This document shows positions 1 to 4,998 of a stretch of DNA of 7,305 bases, piece by piece. Position numbers and translations under genes: made by a program. Below the pieces are notes generated by a model. The model did no database searches and was not told the DNA's origin. It saw only the letters and a list, made by a program, of their open reading frames with translations. Source of the stretch: Patescibacteria group bacterium (GTDB lineage: Bacteria; Patescibacteriota; Patescibacteriia; 2-12-FULL-60-25); the NCBI GenBank assembly GCA_018824765.1, contig JAHJFW010000063.1:1-7305 (forward strand), in the 5' to 3' direction. Every line of letters begins with the position of its first letter. The stretch's first letter is position 1.

Positions 1-177
1 AAACAGCAAAACCGCGTCAAAAATAAACAGCAAATGCGCGCGCCGGTATTTTTTTCGATAACGCTCCTCAAAGCGCTTGCGGAAATGCGAGGTAATCGCC
101 CTTGCTGTCCCAAGCGGCGCTTGCAAGGCAGGCAGTGCCAAGCCAGTACGTTCCGGCTTGTGTTTGAAAAATTTCAT
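1..177 (-). CDS. N-terminal fragment of an unrecognised, probably membrane-anchored protein (cut by left edge)
   Basis: From an ATG at 177-175 the frame stays open for 59 codons to the left edge, so only the N-terminus is visible. It begins MKFFKHKPERTGLALP. Residues 26-46 are strongly basic and aromatic (HFRKRFEERYRKKYRR), followed from about residue 47 by a hydrophobic run (AHLLFIFDAVLLF) that looks like the start of a transmembrane helix. A basic cytoplasmic tail before a single helix suggests a membrane-anchored protein with its main domain outside, but that part is not in the window. Base composition matches the neighbouring genes. No clear Shine-Dalgarno is seen. A weak promoter-like pair (TTCACC, 17 bp, TATAGC) ends 4 bp before the ATG. 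I do not recognise the family. The other minus-strand frame here (382-68) shows no domain or membrane segment and is less convincing. Confidence 0.6.
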   Translation of the reverse strand, partial: MKFFKHKPERTGLALPALQAPLGTARAITSHFRKRFEERYRKKYRRAHLLFIFDAVLLF

Positions 178-210
178 ACAAGCTATAAATAATAATCAAT
201 AAGTGGTGAA

Positions 211-424
211 GAATGACGAATGATGGTAATAGTCGAAAGTCTGTAAAGTCTGGAATGGGGATTCGTAGATCGTAGTTCGCGGGGAATGACGAGTGGCGAA
301 TGGAAGAGTAGATCGTAGTTCGTAGATCGAGGGGAATGACGAAATCCGAATGACTAATGACGAATGAAGGAAAAATTTCCAATTTACAATTTCCAAATTG
401 CCCCCATACCAGCTACAAGCTACT
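211..424. repeat. Degenerate heptanucleotide tandem-repeat arrays
   Basis: Most of the gap between the two flanking genes is built from 7-bp words in tandem. At 307-369 there are nine in phase (AGTAGAT, CGTAGTT, CGTAGAT, CGAGGGG, AATGACG, AAATCCG, AATGACT, AATGACG, AATGAAG). At 257-305 there are seven, with the same CGTAGAT/CGTAGTT/AATGACG order. At 374-401 there are four (AATTTCC, AATTTAC, AATTTCC, AAATTGC). At 411-424 there are two (AGCTACA, AGCTACT), and at 212-225 two (AATGACG, AATGATG). The 15-mer at 265-279 recurs exactly at 308-322, and GGGGAATGACGA at 281-292 recurs at 331-342. A 7-bp period is not a multiple of 3, which argues against coding. The stretch 226-256 contains a 9-bp direct repeat (AAAGTCTG twice) instead. 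The pattern resembles the heptameric STRR repeats known from filamentous cyanobacteria; any relationship is inference. Confidence 0.8.
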
Positions 425-438
425 TCCGCAGATCTCTA

Positions 439-2454
439 TTAAAAAACCGAAAGTCCGCTGACTAAAATCTCTTTCCGCGCATCTCCGTAAACGTCTGAAA
501 CGCTGACCTCCAAACCGCCTAAAAGCGGTTTTGAACCGAGATAAAACTCATGCTCCAGCGTACCTCTAAAATCAAAAACGCGCACTCGAGGCACGGCGCC
601 CTCGCCTGAACCGACCACGATCTCGTCTTTTCCATCGCCGTCCACATCGCCGACGGCCACACTCACTCCGCCGCGCTCTTGCTCATTAAAAGCGAAAAAA
701 CTTCCGCCCCAGACTGAACCGTCGGTCTTGAAAATCCTGATATGCGGACCGCCGCCCGGCCCGGCGCCTGTAACAACCTCGCGCAACCCGTCACCGTCCA
801 AGTCACCGATGCCAACGCGCGCGCCGCCGGAAAACGCAGGATTATATGCGACCCAACGCGCAATTTCGCGGCCGGAGCTGGAATACACGCGCACGTCAGA
901 TGGGCCGGCCTTGTCGCGACCCACAACTATTTCCAAAGCCGGATCATGATTGGTATTTCCCACAGCCAAAGACAGCTTGCCTTTATATCCGCTTCCAAAC
1001 GGATAAAAAACCGTTGCCTTCCCGTCAGCCGTCACCCTAACCGCACCATTTAAAGCGCTGACAGCATCCTCACTGCCATTATGCGTCAAATCAGCCAAAA
1101 TAATCCGCGCCCCGCCCGGAAGCTCCGTCCTCTGCGCAAAAAAACCGTTTCTTTGCTGGACTCCGTCAGCAGAATAAACAGCCTGAAAACTGCCGTTTGT
1201 AAATGCGCTGTTTTTTATCTCATCGCTTTCGGTTCTACCTAACAGCACCAAGCCGTCTTCTGCCGGAACGCTGATTGAACGGACCAAGTCGCCGCTGTTC
1301 ACTCCGCCATCCTGCGTCCCGTGCAACTTTTCAAATACGCCCGGCAAATCCACTTTATGCGGTTTGCTGTCGCTGTTGACCAAGGCCAATCCGCCGTCAA
1401 AACTTCGCATCCAAACGCCGCTCGCCCCATCATTGCCTGTTGCCACCAAGCGCACCGCACTGCCGCGCGAAACTCCCAACCCCGCGTCATATTCGTCATA
1501 CCACCATGTCCGCTGATGTCCGCGATCTCCTGCATCAAATGAATAATATGCGTCAGCCATAAGCGCGCTAGCCAAACCGTATCGCATCAGGCGGTAATCT
1601 TCAGGCTGTTCATTATTATCGGTGTTGGTGTTGATGGCGCTGATTGAAGGCGCGACATTGGTAGCCACTGCGCTTTGCAATTCCTTAAACGGCGCGGCCC
1701 AGCCAAAACGCGGAAAATTTTCAAACAAAACTCCATTGACCTGCGATGAATATGCCGAGCTGCTATTAACCATAATCAAACCGTTCTTGCCCACGACTTT
1801 GCGCACGTTTCCGATCAAACGCGACATCCCGCTCTTCCAGGCCGCGTTAACGCCCGCGCTTGAATCGGCTTTTCCATTGCCGTCTATATCGATATCGCGT
1901 CCGAAAAAATAAGTAATGTCACTGAATGCCGCATCCAAAAACACCCCGTCCCACAAACCCGTGGACATTAATTCACTGCCGATGAACTCGGGCAAAGCAT
2001 CTGCCCAACGCTGTCCGGCAACTTTCGGTCCGGCATCCGTGGCATTCATGAGGTATGAGCCGGGCCACCAACTTAATCGCGCGCCGCCGGAGCTGTGCAT
2101 GAAAAAATTTTCATCCGCCCTTTGCCAAAGGTGATAACTCGGCGACGTCGGATCGCCCTGTCCGCGCGAAGCCGCCAGTTCGCCGGCGCTGACATAAGCC
2201 AAAAGTTTGATTTTCGGATTGAGAAGTTTCAACAATCGCATTTGCTGCGGCGCCTGCCATTGCATATCCATGTCCAGAACCACCAAATCCCAATCAGCCA
2301 ATTTTTGACTGTCAGCTTCATTTATCTGCCAGCCTAAATACAAATTCAAAAGTTTAGGCGCGGCCAATGAACCGCGCGCCGCAAAAGAAGACATCGGAAC
2401 AATTGCGCCGACGGCAAGAAAAATCGCTAAAAAATATGTGAATTTATTGCGCAT
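439..2454 (-). CDS. Secreted GHL15-like putative glycoside hydrolase with C-terminal FG-GAP-like repeats
   Basis: Probably an extracellular polysaccharide-acting protein; the reaction and substrate are unknown. From the ATG at 2454 (671 aa) residues 1-25 form a signal peptide (MRNK, hydrophobic core, SFA cleavage motif). Residues about 33-405 resemble the hypothetical glycosyl hydrolase 15 TIM barrel: WDLVVLDMDMQ (55-65), IKLLAYVSAGEL (82-93), LWDGVFLDAAF (167-177), NGVLFENFP (240-248), YYSFDAGDR (303-311). Acidic residues D61, D174 and E245 are candidate active-site positions by location only. A Ca-binding-type loop, DIDGNGKAD, sits at 189-197 inside this domain. Residues about 450-671 hold five FG-GAP-like units starting near 455, 500, 551, 603 and 654; only the third and fourth keep the full D-x-D-G-D-G loop. 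Five units is fewer than a typical seven-bladed propeller, and no C-terminal anchor follows. The frame is open to an upstream ATG at 2502, adding 16 charged residues; I prefer 2454 because it gives a normal signal peptide. Confidence 0.85.
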   Translation of the reverse strand: MRNKFTYFLAIFLAVGAIVPMSSFAARGSLAAPKLLNLYLGWQINEADSQKLADWDLVVLDMDMQWQAPQQMRLLKLLNPKIKLLAYVSAGELAASRGQGDPTSPSYHLWQRADENFFMHSSGGARLSWWPGSYLMNATDAGPKVAGQRWADALPEFIGSELMSTGLWDGVFLDAAFSDITYFFGRDIDIDGNGKADSSAGVNAAWKSGMSRLIGNVRKVVGKNGLIMVNSSSAYSSQVNGVLFENFPRFGWAAPFKELQSAVATNVAPSISAINTNTDNNEQPEDYRLMRYGLASALMADAYYSFDAGDRGHQRTWWYDEYDAGLGVSRGSAVRLVATGNDGASGVWMRSFDGGLALVNSDSKPHKVDLPGVFEKLHGTQDGGVNSGDLVRSISVPAEDGLVLLGRTESDEIKNSAFTNGSFQAVYSADGVQQRNGFFAQRTELPGGARIILADLTHNGSEDAVSALNGAVRVTADGKATVFYPFGSGYKGKLSLAVGNTNHDPALEIVVGRDKAGPSDVRVYSSSGREIARWVAYNPAFSGGARVGIGDLDGDGLREVVTGAGPGGGPHIRIFKTDGSVWGGSFFAFNEQERGGVSVAVGDVDGDGKDEIVVGSGEGAVPRVRVFDFRGTLEHEFYLGSKPLLGGLEVSVSDVYGDARKEILVSGLSVF

Positions 2455-2468
2455 TACATTGTCTTTAA

Positions 2469-2498
2469 GCCATAAAAAACGGTTTTCGTCAATGTCAA
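2469..2498 (-). promoter_or_regulatory. Possible promoter for the GHL15/FG-GAP gene
   Basis: On the minus strand a perfect -35 hexamer TTGACA (2498-2493) is followed after 18 bp by TATGGC (2474-2469), which matches only 3 of 6 positions of the -10 consensus. Transcription from it would start about 7 nt before the ATG at 2454 and would exclude the alternative start at 2502. The -10 is weak, so this is tentative. The MITE-like element directly upstream may separate this gene from the methyltransferase. Confidence 0.28.
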
Positions 2499-2518
2499 AC
2501 ATTAAAACATTTCAACAC

Positions 2519-2554
2519 CCCCTCTTGTCATCCCTGCCCCTCTTGTCATCCCTG
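2519..2554. repeat. 18-bp exact tandem duplication at the edge of a palindromic element
   Basis: The unit CCCCTCTTGTCATCCCTG occurs at 2519-2536 and again immediately at 2537-2554. The second copy forms the left end of the palindromic element at 2544-2624. The first copy is therefore a duplicated or truncated element end, consistent with slippage or a nested or partial insertion. Confidence 0.8.
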
Positions 2555-2624
2555 CGGAAGCAGGGATCCAGAATCATATAGGCTTTTCATTGGTTTTTGG
2601 ACTCCAGCCTGCGCTGGGATGACA
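2544..2624. repeat. Palindromic MITE/REP-like element
   Basis: This is an 81-bp near-palindrome. The ends are a 9-bp perfect inverted repeat, TGTCATCCC (2544-2552) and GGGATGACA (2616-2624). Each half holds its own hairpin: CCCTGC-GGAA-GCAGGG (2550-2565) on the left and CCAGC-CTGC-GCTGG (2604-2617) on the right. Inside these, GGATCCAGAA (2564-2573) is roughly complementary to TTTTGGACTCC on the right side. From general knowledge, GTCATCCC...GGGATCCAG repeats of this kind are dispersed in many bacterial genomes and often give spurious ORFs with a SLRWDD peptide, which is seen here on the plus strand. There is no coding capacity, so any movement would need a transposase in trans. No clear target-site duplication is visible. 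Confidence 0.75.
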
Positions 2625-2678
2625 GACAGCTGCAGAAATTTTGCAAAGGTCTCAATATGTCGGATGCCCAACGCCCGA

Positions 2679-3356
2679 CTATTTCTCGCGTTCAAAAAGA
2701 GCGTTCAGATTGGCGGTCCAACCAAAAACACGTTGGCGTACCAAACGCACCTGAAACCCCTTCGGACATAGCGATCGAAAGGAGCGCGCCGATAAAAGCC
2801 GCAACCGCATATCATCCGCAAAATACGAACGGCCGAACGCGCGGTAGATCGCGTTGCGCCAGCGTAAAGGCATCCAATGCGCGAATGGAATCATTGTGTG
2901 TGCATCTATTGGAAACCAGCGATTCGGGGTTGAGATAAACACGCGGCCAGCAACGCGGCACGCTTCAGCGACAAATTTCTTTTGATCTTTCGCGGTTCCG
3001 ACATGTTCGATCACAGCATTAGAAAAAACCAGATCAAACGAACGGTCATCGAACCGGAGTCTTCTTCCATCGCCGATCACAAACTTTACTTCAGGATAGG
3101 CGCGGCGAAAAATAGGAAGATCGGAAAGCGCGACTGCAGTAATATTTTTCCGCCACGGATACCACTCCTCAAAAAAATTTACGTTGCGCCCCTCCCCTTC
3201 ACCGGCACCGATATCCAGCACACGATCTGTTGGACGCGGTTGCATTTCGCGCATGAACAAATCAAAACGCTCGCGCCGCGAACATTCCGTAATCCTGTGT
3301 GACGCTCTCCACACAAAACCATCCGGCCATTTCCAAAAGCGGTCAAGAAATTTCAT
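2679..3356 (-). CDS. Class I SAM-dependent methyltransferase (Methyltransf_11-like)
   Basis: A cytoplasmic enzyme predicted to transfer a methyl group from S-adenosylmethionine; from context the acceptor is probably a sugar or glycan intermediate, but it is not readable from sequence. Over 225 aa, the glycine-rich SAM-binding motif I is VLDIGAGEGEG (46-56). The following strand ends at ALSDLP (76-81), and GDGRRLRF (95-102) places D96 near the adenine site. FDLVFSNAVIEHVG (107-120) is the motif II/III region with the EH pair typical of UbiE/type-11 enzymes. A downstream block, ISTPNRWFPIDAHT (141-154) then PFAHWMP, is a pattern I associate with methyltransferases in polysaccharide clusters. 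The start overlaps the end of the upstream glycosyltransferase by 14 bp in another frame, which suggests translational coupling, and no convincing Shine-Dalgarno is seen. The stop is TAG. There is no signal peptide or membrane segment. Confidence 0.9.
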   Translation of the reverse strand: MKFLDRFWKWPDGFVWRASHRITECSRRERFDLFMREMQPRPTDRVLDIGAGEGEGRNVNFFEEWYPWRKNITAVALSDLPIFRRAYPEVKFVIGDGRRLRFDDRSFDLVFSNAVIEHVGTAKDQKKFVAEACRVAGRVFISTPNRWFPIDAHTMIPFAHWMPLRWRNAIYRAFGRSYFADDMRLRLLSARSFRSLCPKGFQVRLVRQRVFGWTANLNALFEREK

Positions 3357-4554
3357 AACATTCGCGTATCATTTCCAAATGCTGCGGCCAATCCGGAAAC
3401 TTACGCCGCGCCAACTCAATGCTGGCTTCAGCCATATCATCTTTAGCACTTTGAGGCAATTCGGAAAATTCTTTCAAAGCGCCTGCCCAAGCATCAACAC
3501 TGCCGTGCTCCACCAAATAACCGTTTCGGCCGTCCTCAACCATTTCCGGCAAGCCGCCGATCCTTGAGGCGAGTATCGGAAGCCCGACACCAAGCGCATC
3601 AAGCACTGTGAGCGGCGCGTTTTCATATCCTACCGGACAGGCGACAAACGCTTCAGCACGGCGATAAAGTTCCACCAACTCCTCTCCGCGCTTGAATCCT
3701 ACCAGCTCTATATTAGACTTATTCGCGCGAATCAGAGAACGTAATCGATCTTCAAGCGGGCCCGTGCCGGCAATCTTAATGCAAAGCGACGGCACGAGTG
3801 CGGCGGCGCGGATCAATTCTTCGTAACCTTTTTCCGGAGACAAGCGACCAACCGCTAAAACATAACCGCCGTCGCGCCGCGCCCTGTCTTTAATTTCAAC
3901 GGGCGAACGGACCATGCGAAATTTGGGAGCTGGTTCGCCCCATTCAACCATTTTGTCCGCAATGAATTGCGACGGGCAAATAAACGTCTTCACAGTGCGT
4001 TCGTAAGCTTGGACGGCCTTTGTGAAACCCATTTCCATAGCCGCAAGCGCATTCGGAACAAAACCCGGAAACAAACATCGGTGTTTTACAGCCTCAAAAT
4101 ACCGGCCTCCTTTGCACCGCTCGCAAAGCGCACCCTCTGTGTACATCCGATAGTTGGGACAAGCGAGCTTCAAATCATGCAAAGTTTGCACGCAAGGTAT
4201 TTTACTCTCGCGAATCGGCGCCAAAATCGACGTAGACAAGTGATGGTAGATATTGTGTAAATGAATGGCATCCGGCTTTAAGTCACGCAACACTTTCGCC
4301 AGCGCGGTTTTAGCTTCGCGATTCCATAAAAAATTCGCGGCTTTTTTCAAGTCTGTCAAAGGGCTCTCCGAAATTGACAAATTATATCTGGTAACAAAAG
4401 TCGAGGCATCACGCGAGGGCAAGTTGGATGGCGAACGCGTGGAAAAAACATGCGTCTCCAAACCCGCTTCAGCCTGACGGCGCATCAAATTATGCATGTA
4501 AATCTCTGCCCCGCCCTTCAGGTCAAAAAATTTATTAATATGCAGAACCTTCAT
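3343..4554 (-). CDS. GT4 glycosyltransferase with four-cysteine insertion
   Basis: A predicted retaining GT-B glycosyltransferase of family GT4, using a nucleotide-sugar donor on the cytoplasmic face during surface-glycan assembly. Donor and acceptor are unknown. From the ATG at 4554 the protein has 403 aa. The N-terminal acceptor domain begins MKVLHINKFFDLKGGAEIY, with the GGAE loop at 14-17 and HLHNIYHH at 98-105. LHDLKLACP (125-133) opens an insertion with C132, C144, C147 and C160 spaced like a small metal site; such Cys-rich insertions occur in a GT4 subgroup. The C-terminal donor domain has GRLSPEKG (236-243) and GTGPLEDR (263-270). The usual E-x7-E motif reads E311-x7-D319, so the second acid is aspartate. 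The frame continues upstream to an ATG at 4632, but those 26 extra residues precede the typical GT4 N-terminus and span a promoter, so I reject that start. The stop is TGA, and the next gene overlaps by 14 bp. Confidence 0.92.
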   Translation of the reverse strand: MKVLHINKFFDLKGGAEIYMHNLMRRQAEAGLETHVFSTRSPSNLPSRDASTFVTRYNLSISESPLTDLKKAANFLWNREAKTALAKVLRDLKPDAIHLHNIYHHLSTSILAPIRESKIPCVQTLHDLKLACPNYRMYTEGALCERCKGGRYFEAVKHRCLFPGFVPNALAAMEMGFTKAVQAYERTVKTFICPSQFIADKMVEWGEPAPKFRMVRSPVEIKDRARRDGGYVLAVGRLSPEKGYEELIRAAALVPSLCIKIAGTGPLEDRLRSLIRANKSNIELVGFKRGEELVELYRRAEAFVACPVGYENAPLTVLDALGVGLPILASRIGGLPEMVEDGRNGYLVEHGSVDAWAGALKEFSELPQSAKDDMAEASIELARRKFPDWPQHLEMIRECYEIS

Positions 4555-4560
4555 TTGTAT

Positions 4561-4589
4561 AGTATAGAACGCCGATAACTTCGGGTCGA
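4561..4589 (-). promoter_or_regulatory. Sigma70-like promoter of the GT4-methyltransferase unit, possibly leaderless
   Basis: On the minus strand TCGACC (4589-4584; 4 of 6 to TTGACA), a 17-bp spacer, then TATACT (4566-4561; 5 of 6 to TATAAT). Only six bases (ATACAA) separate the -10 from the ATG at 4554, so a start about 7 nt downstream of the -10 would fall on the A of the start codon. No Shine-Dalgarno lies between. Together these point to a leaderless mRNA and support the 4554 start. Its place just after hairpin repeats fits a transcription-unit boundary. Confidence 0.5.
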
Positions 4590-4630
4590 GACAGGTTTTC
4601 AGACTAAGAGACGAGTGCGGCAAATCGCAC

Positions 4631-4663
4631 AAAACAGCTTCAACGTCTCTAAGAGACGTGGCT
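4631..4663 (-). terminator. Candidate intrinsic terminator (hairpin copy 1)
   Basis: Read on the minus strand, AGCC-ACGTCTC-TTA-GAGACGT then a short bulge and GCT forms a stem of at least 7 perfect pairs, extendable by the AGC/GCT foot. It is followed by GTTTT. It lies downstream of the glycosyltransferase ending at 4996 and upstream of the promoter at 4589, the right place and orientation. The U-tract is short and broken by G, so this is moderate evidence. Confidence 0.38.
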
Positions 4664-4738
4664 CCAACTTACCGCAAAAAACAGCTTCAACGTCTCAACA
4701 GCTTCAACGTCTCTAAGAGACGTGGCTCCAACTTACCG
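4637..4738 (-). repeat. Duplicated CGTCTC/GAGACG hairpin element (REP-like)
   Basis: A 38-bp sequence occurs exactly at 4637-4674 and 4701-4738. Its core is the odd palindrome ACGTCTCT-A-AGAGACGT (4643-4659 and 4707-4723). Between them is a truncated copy: the 17-mer AACAGCTTCAACGTCTC at 4680-4696 is repeated immediately at 4697-4713. A further right arm (CTAAGAGACG) lies at 4604-4613. On the minus strand each full hairpin is preceded by GGAG, which recalls the GGAG/GTAG foot of REP elements moved by RAYT transposases; that link is inference, and no transposase is in the window. On the same strand the elements are followed by T-rich runs, including T6 (4681-4676) after the truncated copy, so they may double as terminators. 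Confidence 0.8.
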
Positions 4739-4770
4739 GATTTAATAATTTTCCCGATCAACACCCGACA

Positions 4771-4798
4771 CACAATTGCGACGATCGTCGCAATTGTG
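4771..4798. promoter_or_regulatory. 28-bp perfect palindrome
   Basis: The half-site CACAATTGCGACGA (4771-4784) is followed directly by its exact reverse complement (4785-4798) with no spacer. After a 3x3 mismatch the symmetry resumes weakly outside, CACCCG on the left (4762-4767) against CGGTG on the right (4802-4806) with one bulged C. No T-run follows on either strand, so a simple intrinsic terminator is unlikely. It could be an operator for a dimeric regulator, a cruciform or RNA stem-loop, or another REP-type mobile hairpin. The sequence alone does not decide. Confidence 0.55.
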
Positions 4799-4878
4799 GA
4801 GCGGTGCCACTAAATCTTGGCTATGTAGAGAGAATAAAACGCCCTTTATTTCTGTGGGTGACTAATCAAAATAACTAA

Positions 4879-4998
4879 GCACTTTGCTTTTCCGCACTCC
4901 GCACTTTGCGCTCAGTGCTCAGTAATCGGAACTTTACACCCCGCACTCTGCACTCAGCACTCTGCAGTCAAAACCTTACACCCTGCATTCCGCACTCA
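4879..4998. repeat. Heptanucleotide tandem-repeat array (GCACTCN) abutting a stop codon
   Basis: From 4894 to 4998 there are 105 bases that parse into 15 consecutive in-phase heptamers, including GCACTCC, GCACTTT, GCGCTCA, GTGCTCA, GCACTCT, GCACTCA, GCAGTCA, ACACCCT and GCATTCC. Two more units (GCACTTT and an 8-base GCTTTTCC) extend it to 4879. A higher-order repeat is present: 27 bp at 4930-4956 and 4972-4998 match at 23 positions, offset by 42 (6 x 7). The last unit contains the TGA stop (4998-4996) of the glycosyltransferase, so the array starts exactly at the 3' end of the gene. It has the same period as the arrays at 211-424 but different words. Confidence 0.85.

Larger units (their letters stand above)
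4555..4995. other. 441-base non-coding gap between the two glycosyltransferase genes
   Basis: No convincing gene on either strand. Right to left it holds the heptamer array (4998-4879), an 80-bp stretch (4878-4799) in which I see nothing beyond a weak AT-only inverted repeat (AATAAA/TTTATT, 4833-4850), the 28-bp palindrome (4798-4771), an AT-rich spacer, the duplicated CGTCTC hairpin element (4738-4631), a small hairpin GTGCG-GCAAAT-CGCAC (4615-4630), and the promoter (4589-4561). The gap separates two groups of tightly overlapping genes. Confidence 0.7.

Noticed and set aside
68..382. Minus-strand ORF of 104 aa across the left gap
   Set aside because: Most of it is translated heptamer repeat (FVISHSDFVI-type runs) and the part that overlaps the 1-177 frame has no recognisable features.
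196..396. Minus-strand ORF of 66 aa in the left gap
   Set aside because: It is entirely within heptamer repeats; its sequence is just translation of those words.
728..1053. Plus-strand ORFs opposite the GHL15 gene (and similar antisense ORFs opposite the glycosyltransferases)
   Set aside because: They are shadows of high-GC-at-third-position coding on the other strand, with no domain features or start signals.
2455..2502. 16-residue N-terminal extension of the GHL15 gene to the ATG at 2502
   Set aside because: It places a charged segment before a normal signal peptide and overlaps a TTGACA box. Not fully excluded, but 2454 is the simpler start.
2659..2679. Hairpin GTCGG/CCGAC just after the methyltransferase stop as a terminator
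   Set aside because: Only five pairs with an 11-nt loop and no following T-run on the minus strand.
2597..2938. Plus-strand ORF beginning MDSSLRWDDRQ
   Set aside because: The N-terminus is the translated right arm of the palindromic repeat, a common false ORF, and the rest is antisense to the methyltransferase with low-complexity content.
4555..4632. 26-residue N-terminal extension of the GT4 gene to the ATG at 4632
   Set aside because: Typical GT4 N-terminus starts at MKVLHINKFF (4554); the extension is composed of promoter and repeat-flank sequence with no family resemblance.
4637..4738. CRISPR-like array
   Set aside because: Only two full copies and one truncated copy, no spacers of uniform length (one is 26 bp with a partial repeat inside), and no cas genes. 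A duplicated hairpin element fits better.
4833..4850. Inverted repeat AATAAA/TTTATT as a terminator or structured RNA
   Set aside because: AT-only 6-bp stem, unstable, and likely by chance in this composition.
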